Assembly: GCA_047619685.1 (NCBI GenBank)
Contig: JBLHLC010000013.1
Span: forward strand, 44,158 to 108,157
Source: JABDJZ01 sp047619685
GTDB taxonomy: Bacteria; Bacteroidota; Rhodothermia; Rhodothermales; UBA10348
Direction of reading: 5' to 3'
Length of the DNA: 64,000 nucleotides
Under the pieces are notes generated by a model. The model was not told where the DNA came from. It ran no database searches and saw only the letters and a list, made by a program, of their open reading frames with translations. Positions 43,394-51,830 of this stretch are shown here, piece by piece. How positions within the stretch are numbered: the stretch's first letter is position 1; each line of letters begins with the position of its first letter. The translations under genes were made by a program, and so were the position numbers.

Positions 43394-45904
43394 ATGGCAC
43401 GTCTTCGTTATCTGAATGTGGCCCTCATCCTGTTTTTCGTCTCAGGCGCGGCTGTCGCCCAGGAGGCCCCGACCGAAAATCCGGACGCCGCGACCTACAT
43501 CCAGCCGCCACCTGCCATCGCCCAGGCTCTGGAAACCGACAAGAACTACACGACCCTCCGCTACCTGAGCCCCGACGGCGATCATTTCCTGGTCCCGCAT
43601 GCCACGGAGTTGTCTTCGCTGGAGCTGATGTCACGCACTACCTACCGGCTTGCTGAGCTCGAGATTCGCCCGGCTACCGACCGACTCTGGCATCTGGACA
43701 CGTATGGGATTGACGGATTTCGGTTTTTCTCGTTGGCGGATCGGGGGTACACCGACGTCGTCCTGGCGGACGGCTCGTTCGCCAGCGACTTCACGTGGTC
43801 ACCGGACGGTGGCCAGATTGCGTTCCTGGCGCATCTCCCCTCCCACACGGAGGTCTGGACGGCTGACGCCGCGACGGGCAAGACAAGAAGCTGGAGCCGT
43901 TCCCGTGTTTTGGCCACGCTGGGGACGAATGCGCGCGGGCAGGGCTCGCAACCATCCCGCATGCTCCAGTGGACACCGGAGGGTTCGATCATCACGCTGC
44001 TGGTTCCGCCGGACCGCGGCGTTGAGCCCCGGGAAAACAGGGTGCCCTCCAGTCCGGTCGTTCGGCGAACCCGGGACAAGCCAGTTTCTACACCCACGTA
44101 TCCAAATCTCCTAAAGGATGCGCACGATGAAACGCTCTTTCAGCACTACACCACCAGCCAGATCACCGAGATCCGCTCCAATGGGCGGTTGCGAGCCATC
44201 GGCTCACCTGGCATGTACGAGTCTGTTTCTCTAAGTCCCGATGGCGCGCACCTTCTGGTTTCGCGCATTGAGCGCCCGTTCTCTTTCCGCACGAGCTACG
44301 GCGGCTTTCCCCGGCGGACGCTCGTCCTGAATGTCGCGAACGGCCAGGAAGCAGAACTCAATTCTCGCGTGCTCCGCGAAGGGCGCGGGGGCAACGGCGA
44401 CGGCGACGGCGGGGACGGACCGAGAGACTTCGCATGGATCCCCGATGGTTCGGGTTTGGCGTTCCTCAGCAAGGCAAAGGAGGACAAGGACAATCCAGAC
44501 GCGCCCCGGCCAGATCGTGTCATGCGCGCGAATGCCCCGTTTGACCTGGAAGCCGCCGAAACGATTGCCGCCAGCGAGGACGCCATTCGGGGCGCCACGT
44601 ATTCGCAGGATGCATCGCTCGTTTTTGCGACAGCCTCCAAAGACGGAGAAACCGCCATCGCCTTCTGGAATCTGTCAGATCAGAACCCGGAGCGGCACGT
44701 CCTCCTGGACTTCCACAAGACAAGCGACCCGCTGAAACTGCCCGGGAGTTTGTTGACGGCTGAGAGCGGCAACGGCCTTCCGTATGCGGTTGTGAGTGAG
44801 CGGGCAGAGGCGGCCTACCTCCAGGGTGCCGGATACCAGGCCGATTTTCGGCCCCGGCCCTTCGTCGATCGCGTGTCCCTGGCAGACACCGTCGCGACGC
44901 GTGTTTTTGAGGGTGCTACGGATTCGTTTGACCGGCTGCTCGTGGGCCTCGACGCAGACATGACCCGGATGATCGTGCAGCGTGAATCCATCTCCGACTT
45001 CCCCGACTCCTATTTGGTTGAGGGTGGGTCGTGGACCAACCTGACCAATAACGTGGACCCGTTCCCGGAGGTGACGGCTGCGCGACGAATCGATTTCGAG
45101 TTTGGGCGTCGGGATGGACTGAAGGTGCAAGGCCGCGTCTCCCTGCCCATCGATTACGTGGAGGGTCAGAAGGTCCCCGCCATCTTCTGGACCTACCCGC
45201 GTGAGTACACCGAGGCCTCCGGTTATGAGCATGCCGCCGTCCGGTCACGAAACAAGAACGCCTTCACCCACATGAGTTGGCTACGGTGGAGCGACCTCTG
45301 GCTGACCCAGGGCTATGCGCTGGTCTATCCGGACATTCCGATTGTCGGAGAGAACTACAACGACACGTACATCGGCAATCTGGTCGATGCCATGTACGGT
45401 GCCATTCGAGCGGTCGACGCACTGGACGTCGTCGACATCGACCGGATAGGGCACGGAGGGCACAGCTATGGCGCCTTCGCCACGGCCAACATCCTGGCCA
45501 ACTCGCCCTTCTTCAAGGCCGGCATCGCGGGCGATGGCGCCTACAACCGGTCCCTGACTCCAGCCGGCTTCCAGTCGGAGCGGCGGTCCATCTGGGAGGC
45601 GCCGCACACCTACATCGAAATGTCGCCCTTCTTCAAGGCGGACCAAATCGATACCCCGATGCTGATGTATCACGGGGGCGATGACAACAATACGGGGACG
45701 TTTCCCATGCAGTCGCGCCGGATGATCCAGGCACTAACAGAACACGGCAAGACGGCCGTCCTCTATGAGTATCCCTACGAGTCGCACACGCCTCGGTCCA
45801 TCGAGAACAAGTACGACATGTGGGGTAGATTCATTGACTGGTTTGACACCTACGTCAAAGGTTCAGATGCCGATGCTGCGCCCGCGGAAAGCTCAGACAG
45901 TTGA
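43394..45904 (+). CDS. S9 family prolyl oligopeptidase, exported
   Basis: The 836-residue protein has a signal peptide (MARLRYLNVALILFFVSGAAVAQ), a long beta-propeller region, and a C-terminal alpha/beta hydrolase domain of about 250 residues. The catalytic set is visible: nucleophile GHGGHSYGAFA, Asp in MLMYHGGDDNN and His in YPYESHTP. A Gly/Asp-rich insert (GRGGNGDGDGGDGPRD) lies near residue 335. It is a periplasmic or surface aminopeptidase that probably degrades peptides. Its 3' end overlaps nhaA by 12 bases. Confidence 0.87.
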   Translation: MARLRYLNVALILFFVSGAAVAQEAPTENPDAATYIQPPPAIAQALETDKNYTTLRYLSPDGDHFLVPHATELSSLELMSRTTYRLAELEIRPATDRLWHLDTYGIDGFRFFSLADRGYTDVVLADGSFASDFTWSPDGGQIAFLAHLPSHTEVWTADAATGKTRSWSRSRVLATLGTNARGQGSQPSRMLQWTPEGSIITLLVPPDRGVEPRENRVPSSPVVRRTRDKPVSTPTYPNLLKDAHDETLFQHYTTSQITEIRSNGRLRAIGSPGMYESVSLSPDGAHLLVSRIERPFSFRTSYGGFPRRTLVLNVANGQEAELNSRVLREGRGGNGDGDGGDGPRDFAWIPDGSGLAFLSKAKEDKDNPDAPRPDRVMRANAPFDLEAAETIAASEDAIRGATYSQDASLVFATASKDGETAIAFWNLSDQNPERHVLLDFHKTSDPLKLPGSLLTAESGNGLPYAVVSERAEAAYLQGAGYQADFRPRPFVDRVSLADTVATRVFEGATDSFDRLLVGLDADMTRMIVQRESISDFPDSYLVEGGSWTNLTNNVDPFPEVTAARRIDFEFGRRDGLKVQGRVSLPIDYVEGQKVPAIFWTYPREYTEASGYEHAAVRSRNKNAFTHMSWLRWSDLWLTQGYALVYPDIPIVGENYNDTYIGNLVDAMYGAIRAVDALDVVDIDRIGHGGHSYGAFATANILANSPFFKAGIAGDGAYNRSLTPAGFQSERRSIWEAPHTYIEMSPFFKADQIDTPMLMYHGGDDNNTGTFPMQSRRMIQALTEHGKTAVLYEYPYESHTPRSIENKYDMWGRFIDWFDTYVKGSDADAAPAESSDS

Positions 45905-47233
45905 CGAAGAAGACCGGCCCAGCCTTCCCAGCACCAGGTAACCAACCACACCGGCCAGGAAGGACGCGGCCAGGATGCCGGTCTTGGCCCGGTCCAGGGC
46001 TTCGGGGTCCGCGAAGGACAGGTTTGCGATGAAGAGGGACATGGTGAAGCCTACTCCCGTTAGTATGGCCACGCCATATATCTGTCCCCACGAAACGCCC
46101 TTCGGAAGATCTGCAAGGCCCAGTCGTACCGCCAGCCAGGAAAAGGCGGCAACCCCGACCTGCTTTCCAATGAAGAGGCCGGCCATGATCCCGAGCGAGA
46201 TTGGATGCATCAGCGCCTCGCCGATCGGCACCGCCCCGAGCGCAACCCCTGCGTTGGCCAGCGCAAAAACGGGCATGATGAAATAGGCCACCCAGGGATG
46301 AAGGGCATGCTCCATCCTGGCCAAGGGAGTCTCCGCGCCCTTTGCCAGCACCTCCATGGCGTGAACGGCGTCACGCGCGTCATCCGGATTCTCGGCTGAG
46401 GCGCCAGGAGCCAGCTTCTTGAGATAGGAGGAGGCCTTTTCGCGGAATTGGTCTTGATCCAACCGGGAGCGAGCGGGCACCATGAGTGCCAGCAGCACGC
46501 CCGCGACGGTCGCGTGAACACCTGACTTCAGGAGGGCCAGCCAGAGTACCGCGCCAAGAATCACGTAAAAGAACGTTCTCTGCACACCAAACCAATTGCC
46601 AAGGGCGAGTACAGCCAGGGCAACGCCTCCAAGCGCCAACGCGGCGAGATTGAGCTCTGCGGTATAGAACAGGGCAATCACGATGACGGCCCCCAGATCG
46701 TCGATGATCGCAAGGGCGGTCAGGAATATCTTCAGCACCGTGGGGGCTCTGGAGCCCAGAAGCGCCAGGATTCCAAGTGCGAAAGCGATATCCGTCGCCA
46801 TAGGGATGCCCCATCCCGAAACGAAAGACGTACCGCCCGTAACCAGTACGTAGAGCCCGGCAGGCACGACCATACCGCCAATCGCCGCCAGAATCGGCAA
46901 CATCGCCGCTCGGGGCGACTGTAGCTCCCCGGTCAGCACCTCTCGCTTGATCTCAAGGCCGACCAGGAAGAAGAATATGGCCATGAGGCCATCGTTGATC
47001 CACAGCAGGAGCGGCTTGGCGATGAGGAAGTCGCCCGCCCCCATCGTGACTTTTACACTCCAAAGTTCGAAGTAGGCCGCCGACCACGGCGAGTTTGCCC
47101 ATACCAGGGCGACAGCTGCCATCACCATCAGGATGATTCCCGAAGCCGCTTCGAGGCGGAGAAAGCTCTGAATTGGACGAAGGAGGCCGTCTACAGGACG
47201 GTTCGCGGGCAGTAAATCGTGATTTGAGGCCAT
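45893..47233 (-). CDS. nhaA: Na+/H+ antiporter NhaA
   Basis: The 446-residue membrane protein contains the NhaA hallmarks: ATDIAFALGILALLG and ALAIIDDLGAVIVIALFY, whose Asp residues bind Na+ and H+, and FFFLVGLEIKREVLTGEL. About twelve hydrophobic segments fit the family. It starts at ATG 47233 (MASNHDLLPANRPVDG). It expels sodium or lithium in exchange for protons. The 418-base region upstream contains a candidate cation-sensing leader RNA. Confidence 0.92.
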   Translation of the reverse strand: MASNHDLLPANRPVDGLLRPIQSFLRLEAASGIILMVMAAVALVWANSPWSAAYFELWSVKVTMGAGDFLIAKPLLLWINDGLMAIFFFLVGLEIKREVLTGELQSPRAAMLPILAAIGGMVVPAGLYVLVTGGTSFVSGWGIPMATDIAFALGILALLGSRAPTVLKIFLTALAIIDDLGAVIVIALFYTAELNLAALALGGVALAVLALGNWFGVQRTFFYVILGAVLWLALLKSGVHATVAGVLLALMVPARSRLDQDQFREKASSYLKKLAPGASAENPDDARDAVHAMEVLAKGAETPLARMEHALHPWVAYFIMPVFALANAGVALGAVPIGEALMHPISLGIMAGLFIGKQVGVAAFSWLAVRLGLADLPKGVSWGQIYGVAILTGVGFTMSLFIANLSFADPEALDRAKTGILAASFLAGVVGYLVLGRLGRSSSSTV

Positions 47234-47651
47234 GGCTGGGTTGCGGCTTTTCGATGCTCTTCGACACATCTCCACCCGGGGTGGGGAAACGTCGGGACGG
47301 TTTGGAGGGCCTGTGTGTCTTGTTGCATCTCACCTTCGGAGATACGGGCACTCAGGGGCGCTTCGGGGAGACGCACCGCGGTTATTCGCAGTGCAGAGTG
47401 ACACCTTTTTCGGTTAGCTGCCCGGTTCTAGCGGGGTGCACAGCGCCAACCAGCGGCAGCGGCCGCGGCAATGGCAATCGACGAAATGGCGCAATCGAAT
47501 CACTTCTCGAGCTGTCTTGCGTTAACAGGCATTGCAACGGACGAGGGGTCTCGTGGGGTTCGCTCCGAGGCATGAAATCGACTTCATGATGGGACGCACC
47601 CAGGAGTATCTTGCCGTCTGATCGGCGCAAAGAAACAAGAGAACCTCCCCG
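47234..47651. other. Divergent region between nhaA and cyanophycinase genes
   Basis: No protein-coding gene is credible here. The minus-strand side holds the structured candidate leader described separately. The plus-strand side has an inverted repeat, CATGAA-N6-TTCATG, at 47571-47588, about 64 bases ahead of the cyanophycinase ATG, which could be an operator. I see no tRNA. Confidence 0.5.
47310..47385 (-). promoter_or_regulatory. Possible Li+-sensing (nhaA-I type) riboswitch in the nhaA leader
   Basis: On the minus strand GCGTCTC (47374-47368) can pair with GAGATGC (47331-47325) to close a domain of about 36 bases that itself contains short complementary pieces (GCGC with GTGC). This lies 76-150 bases ahead of the nhaA start, where nhaA-I/nhaA-II motif RNAs, reported as lithium-responsive, are found in other bacteria. 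I cannot check the consensus, so the class assignment is from position and from the paired segments only. Confidence 0.4.
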
Positions 47652-48500
47652 ATGATGCGATTCTTTTTCTGTCTCCTCCCAACGCTTCTCCTTTGCGCTT
47701 CCGTTTCGGGCCAGCACTACGGACCGGCGAAGGGCTCACTGGTAATCGCCGGCGGCGGTCCCATGGATGGCTCAGGCATCATTGAGCGTTTCATTGAGCT
47801 TGGCGGCGGCGCCGAGGCGGGCCGCTTCGTCATCGTGCCGACGGCGGGAGGCAACTACGACAGGGACGGAAACCCGAGCGTCTTCGACGAGGAGCGGATT
47901 CTGCGGGGCTGGCGCGCACGCGGCCTGCAACACGTGACCATGCTCCACACGCACGACAAGGTGGTCGCCGACACGCCCACCTTCGTTGGCGATCTGACCG
48001 AGGCCACTGCCGTCTGGTTCAATGGAGGCCGGCAGTGGAACATCGTGGACTCCTATGCCGGCACGTGCACCTATGATGAGTTCCACAAGGTACTGGAGCG
48101 CGGCGGCGTCATCGGCGGCAGTTCAGCCGGGGCAACCATTCAGGGTGAGTACCTGGTCCGCGGCGACACCAAAGGCTCTGAGATCGTCATGACCGACGAG
48201 GAAAATCACCAACTCGGCTTCGAATTCCTGCGTCACGTGGCCATCGATCAGCACATCAACACGCGGAATCGCTGGGATCACATTATCCCGGTCATCGAGG
48301 CGCAGCCGTACCTCCTGGGCATAGGGCTTTCTGAAAGCACGGCCATCATCGTCTCCGCAGATACGCTGGAGGTCTTGGGCAAGTGGATGGTGGCCATCCA
48401 TGACAACACCCGCGCGTATCAGCCGTGGGAAAAGCCTTACTTCGTGCTGGCGCCGGGAGACCGCTTCCACATGGAAACGCGTCAGGTGATCCATGACTGA
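47652..48500 (+). CDS. Cyanophycinase (peptidase S51 family), exported
   Basis: The 282-residue protein has a signal peptide (MMRFFFCLLPTLLLCASVSG) and a class I glutamine-amidotransferase-like fold of the S51 type: LVIAGGGPMDG, FVIVPTAGGNYD, and the nucleophile elbow VIGGSSAGATIQ (about residue 158). IAIDQH-like VAIDQHINTRNRWDH and IGLSESTAIIV match the later family motifs. The enzyme cleaves cyanophycin or related peptides; here it is predicted periplasmic or extracellular. It overlaps the following acyltransferase gene by eight bases. Confidence 0.85.
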   Translation: MMRFFFCLLPTLLLCASVSGQHYGPAKGSLVIAGGGPMDGSGIIERFIELGGGAEAGRFVIVPTAGGNYDRDGNPSVFDEERILRGWRARGLQHVTMLHTHDKVVADTPTFVGDLTEATAVWFNGGRQWNIVDSYAGTCTYDEFHKVLERGGVIGGSSAGATIQGEYLVRGDTKGSEIVMTDEENHQLGFEFLRHVAIDQHINTRNRWDHIIPVIEAQPYLLGIGLSESTAIIVSADTLEVLGKWMVAIHDNTRAYQPWEKPYFVLAPGDRFHMETRQVIHD

Positions 48501-49899
48501 GGCATTGGCAATACCTGGACGCCGTCTGGACTCGCTGGACGTGCTGCGAGGGCTGACCATCGCGGCAATGCTGATGGTCAATAATCCGGGATCTTGGGGC
48601 CACATTTACTGGCCTCTCGAACATGCGGCATGGAACGGGTGGACGCTGACGGATCTTGTCTTCCCGTTCTTTTTGTTCATGGTCGGGATGTCCATGATGT
48701 ACTCCTTTCCGAAGCGGCTGGAGGCGGGTGACTCGCGCCGTGCGCTGTTCGGCCACGTGGCGCGCAGAGCGGCGGCTCTCGTGCTTCTGGGCTGGTGGGG
48801 CGGGACTTGGTCCCGTGTTTTCTGGCCCGGAGACGGCGCTGCATTTCTGGCTGGCGGGTCCGCGGACCTCTTTGCGGGCCTTATGCTTCGCATCGGATTT
48901 ATCGGGGCGGTCGTGACCGCAGCCGTGCTTCTGGTTGGCACGCAGCGAAAGGTCTTCTGGAGGCGGCTACTTTGGAGTTCTTTCCTCGTGTTCGCGCTCG
49001 GAGCTGCCAAACTTGGGCTGGACGACCCGCTTCTGGCTCGCCTCGCCGGCATGCGATACCCCGGGGTGTTGGTGCGCATTGGGGTCTGCTATTTGTTGGC
49101 GTCGGGCATCTACTTCTGGACCCCGGATCCGCGGAAAATAGGCTATTGGATAATAGGCTTGCTCGGCTTCTACGGGGTCTGGATGATGCTCATCCCCATC
49201 CCGGGATTCGGTCTGCCCGACCTGAGCCGAGGATTCCCAACCGACGAGACCCGGATCAGCGAACTCTTTTCCAACTGGGCCTTCTACATCGACTATCACG
49301 TTCTGGGCGCTCACACCTGGAGCGCGCGCCAACTGTACGATCCGGCGGGTAGCCTGATCTGGTCCTTCGACCCGGAAGGCCTGATCAGCACGATCTCCGC
49401 CGTTGGCTCGGTCCTCTTCGGGATCCTGGCGGGCGTCTGGATGCAGCGCAAGGATCTGGACGACTCTGCCAGGCTCAACGGCCTGTTCGTTGGGGCCGCG
49501 TGGCTGATGGGCATCGGCCTGGTGATGAGCATCTGGATGCCGATAAACAAACGGCTCTGGACGAGTTCCTACACCGTGTTCACGTCCGGGATGGCCCTGC
49601 TGGTTCTCGCCACGCTCTTCCATCTCGTCGACATCAAGGGGATCCGGCGATGGGCGCAGCCCTTCCGCGCCTACGGTCGAAACGCCATCTTTGCCTTCGT
49701 CGCGTCCGGCATGATGGCCACCGCCATGGGCAGCATTCGGCTGGGCGACACCCCCGTAAAGACGGCCGCCTATGACGCACTGCTGCAGCTGACGGGAAAT
49801 CCGAAACTGGGCTCCTTCCTCTTCGCCGTTTTGTTCGTGGCCCTCTGGGCTGGCATTGCCATGTGGATGGACCGCCGGAAGATCTATTTCAAGGTTTAA
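48493..49899 (+). CDS. DUF5009 / heparan-alpha-glucosaminide N-acetyltransferase-like membrane protein
   Basis: The 468-residue polytopic membrane protein begins RLDSLDVLRGLTIAAMLMVN, then PLEHAAWNGWTLTDLVFPFF, a pattern that includes the His used by the heparan-alpha-glucosaminide N-acetyltransferase family. About ten hydrophobic helices follow. Such enzymes move acetyl groups from cytoplasmic acetyl-CoA to sugars on the outer face. The eight-base overlap with the cyanophycinase suggests co-translation, though a functional link is not obvious. Confidence 0.85.
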   Translation: MTEALAIPGRRLDSLDVLRGLTIAAMLMVNNPGSWGHIYWPLEHAAWNGWTLTDLVFPFFLFMVGMSMMYSFPKRLEAGDSRRALFGHVARRAAALVLLGWWGGTWSRVFWPGDGAAFLAGGSADLFAGLMLRIGFIGAVVTAAVLLVGTQRKVFWRRLLWSSFLVFALGAAKLGLDDPLLARLAGMRYPGVLVRIGVCYLLASGIYFWTPDPRKIGYWIIGLLGFYGVWMMLIPIPGFGLPDLSRGFPTDETRISELFSNWAFYIDYHVLGAHTWSARQLYDPAGSLIWSFDPEGLISTISAVGSVLFGILAGVWMQRKDLDDSARLNGLFVGAAWLMGIGLVMSIWMPINKRLWTSSYTVFTSGMALLVLATLFHLVDIKGIRRWAQPFRAYGRNAIFAFVASGMMATAMGSIRLGDTPVKTAAYDALLQLTGNPKLGSFLFAVLFVALWAGIAMWMDRRKIYFKV

Positions 49900-50221
49900 G
49901 ACCCGGCTGGCCCCCCAGTTTGGTGAGATCCGCCAGGACCCCGGCCCAGTGCCCCTCAAACCCCCGTACCCAACGTTGGTAGATCTGCTGGATGGGCACC
50001 GGATTCAAAGAGTTGATCCTGCGACGACCGTCCTCCCTGGTCAGCACCAGGCTTGCTTGACGAAGCACCTCAATGTGCTTGATCACGCCTACCCGCGACA
50101 GGCTTGGAAAGCGCGCCACGAGTTCGCCCGTTTGCTGGGGCCCCTCTCTGAGAACGTCCAGGATTTCCCTCCGGGTCGGGTCAGAAAGCGCCTTCCAGAC
50201 GTTGTCCAGATCGTCAGGCAC
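49889..50221 (-). CDS. ArsR-family transcriptional regulator
   Basis: The 110-residue winged-helix protein has VWKALSDPTRREILDVLREG, the typical ArsR start, and LSRVGVIKHIEVLRQASLV, the recognition helix. It lacks a clear metal-binding Cys set. It follows an SRPBCC gene with an eight-base overlap on the same strand, a common arrangement of a regulator with an AHSA1-like protein. It probably binds the palindrome at 50673-50688. The 3' end overlaps the DUF5009 gene by 11 bases. Confidence 0.85.
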   Translation of the reverse strand: MPDDLDNVWKALSDPTRREILDVLREGPQQTGELVARFPSLSRVGVIKHIEVLRQASLVLTREDGRRRINSLNPVPIQQIYQRWVRGFEGHWAGVLADLTKLGGQPGLKP

Positions 50222-50657
50222 CCGCTTCGCAGTCCGTTTTCACGTCTGCAAGCCACTTCGCCCAACCCTCGCTGACACCGTCGGCCCATCCGTCTTGGAC
50301 TGGACCGTGAGCCGTGTGCTTCAGCACCACGCTTACACCTTCATCGGTTTCGGTCAGGCGGATGAGGAGGTTGTTCGACACCGGGGCCGATATGAATAGC
50401 GGTCCGTAGATTTCCAGAAGCGTGGGCGGCCGGATGCTCTGGACATGGCCCCACAGGTGTCCGGCATCTTCCCCTAGGTCCCTGAACCAGCGTCCGCCGG
50501 GGCGTCTTTCCAGGACCATCGGCATGGCAGAGTCCTCTGGGCCCTTGTTGCCTTCGGCCATTCTGAAGAGCAAGCCATCGTAAACTTGCTGGATTGGCGC
50601 GGACACCACCACTTCCTGGGTGATGTCGATGGCCAGGTCAGATTTTTCCGTAATCAT
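50214..50657 (-). CDS. SRPBCC (AHSA1-like) domain protein
   Basis: From ATG 50657 (MITEKSDLAIDITQEVVVSA) the 147-residue protein reads as a START/SRPBCC ligand-binding fold: PIQQVYDGLLFRMAEG, MPMVLERRPGGRWFRDLGE, LLEIYGPLFISAPV and the C-terminal helix GWADGVSEGWAKWLADV. The open frame extends upstream across the palindrome, which is unlikely to be coding. Cytoplasmic; ligand unknown. It is co-transcribed with the ArsR gene. Confidence 0.82.
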   Translation of the reverse strand: MITEKSDLAIDITQEVVVSAPIQQVYDGLLFRMAEGNKGPEDSAMPMVLERRPGGRWFRDLGEDAGHLWGHVQSIRPPTLLEIYGPLFISAPVSNNLLIRLTETDEGVSVVLKHTAHGPVQDGWADGVSEGWAKWLADVKTDCEAGA

Positions 50658-50659
50658 TG

Positions 50660-50702
50660 CTATTTGTATTATGTTACCAATTGGTAACGTAACTATTTGT
50701 AT
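50660..50702. promoter_or_regulatory. Perfect 16-bp palindrome between divergent genes (ArsR operator candidate)
   Basis: GTTACCAATTGGTAAC at 50673-50688 is a perfect palindrome. It is flanked by a 10-base direct repeat (CTATTTGTAT at 50660-50669 and 50693-50702). It sits within 16 bases of the SRPBCC start and close to the divergent DUF2652 gene, so a bound dimer would block both promoters. The spacing and form fit an ArsR-type operator. Confidence 0.75.
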
Positions 50703-50759
50703 ACACGATTGCAAGGCGCCCGGGATACCTATACTTCGACGCACCCCCACCCTGCGCCC

Positions 50760-51821
50760 TTGGACACTCTCCTTTTCATACCTGATATCAGTGGGTTCAC
50801 CACTTTTGTCAACGAGACCGAGGTCGAGCACAGTCGACACATTATCTCGGAATTGCTGCAACTCATCATCGACGCCGATGAGTTGGGATTGACCGTCGCC
50901 GAGGTTGAAGGCGATGCCGTTTTTTTCCATTCAAAGTCCGACGCGCCGGCAATCGAGGATATCCTCCATCAAGCCAGACGCACGTTCGTCCGGTTTCACA
51001 ACCATCTCAAACTGTATGAGAGCCGCCGAATCTGCGACTGCGGGGCCTGTCTTTCCGCGAATCGGCTATCTCTCAAGTTCGTGGCTCACCGGGGCCCAAT
51101 CGGTTTCGTCGAGGTAAACGGACAGCGCAAACCACACGGCCCGGACGTGATATTGGCGCACCGACTGCTGAAGAATGATGTCCCTTCGGATGAATACTTC
51201 TTGGCCACGGACAACCTCCTGGAGGGCGAAGTCTCCGCGCCGGAATGGGGCCACTGGGAAAAGGCCGCCTCGGAGTACGATTCCTATGGCTCGGTGCAGT
51301 ACGGCCACTTGTCCATGGCTCCCCTTCTCAGCGAAGTCGTGGTCCCGCCCCCGCTAACCGAGTACCCGCTCATGGAGCGGCCCGTGGTTATTGAAGCGGT
51401 TATCGCGGCCCCGCACCGGAGGACGTTCGAACTCGTCTCCAACCTGAATCTGCGGCACCTCTGGAACGATGAGGCCATTGAACTTCTGTTTACGGAGGAG
51501 CGCGTAAACCGCGCCGGGACCCAGCATCAGTGCATCGTCAAGGGGAATCCGATTGACTTCGAGACCATCAAAGCTGACTTTGGCGGCGACGCTCTGGTGC
51601 TTGGCGAGCGGGTGGACAAGGTCCCCCTCGTAAAGTCTTTCGCTACGTTCTGGATTGTGCGACCACAGGGAGATGAAACCCACGTGCGGGTCGAACTGCA
51701 CTACGAGACCCACGGCCTGGCTCCGGCTCTGACCGGTCTCGCGTTTCGGCTCTTCGCAAAGAGAATCACCAAGAAAGCGCTGGCCAAGGTCCGACGGGCG
51801 GCAGAACATCCTGACAGCTGA
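50760..51821 (+). CDS. DUF2652 (class III cyclase-like) fused to an SRPBCC domain
   Basis: The first half (LDTLLFIPDISGFTTFVNET, VAEVEGDAVFFHS) matches DUF2652, a domain resembling class III nucleotidyl cyclases. The second half, from about residue 200, is an SRPBCC domain (VIEAVIAAPHRRTFELVSNL, LRHLWNDEAIE). Paired cysteines (RICDCGAC) lie between. The start is uncertain: no ATG is available and I place it at TTG 50760, with 50697 a longer alternative that would run into the operator. It is divergent from an SRPBCC/ArsR operon, so the same kind of ligand domain occurs on both sides of the operator. Confidence 0.72.
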   Translation: MDTLLFIPDISGFTTFVNETEVEHSRHIISELLQLIIDADELGLTVAEVEGDAVFFHSKSDAPAIEDILHQARRTFVRFHNHLKLYESRRICDCGACLSANRLSLKFVAHRGPIGFVEVNGQRKPHGPDVILAHRLLKNDVPSDEYFLATDNLLEGEVSAPEWGHWEKAASEYDSYGSVQYGHLSMAPLLSEVVVPPPLTEYPLMERPVVIEAVIAAPHRRTFELVSNLNLRHLWNDEAIELLFTEERVNRAGTQHQCIVKGNPIDFETIKADFGGDALVLGERVDKVPLVKSFATFWIVRPQGDETHVRVELHYETHGLAPALTGLAFRLFAKRITKKALAKVRRAAEHPDS

Positions 51822-51830
51822 GCCCACCAC

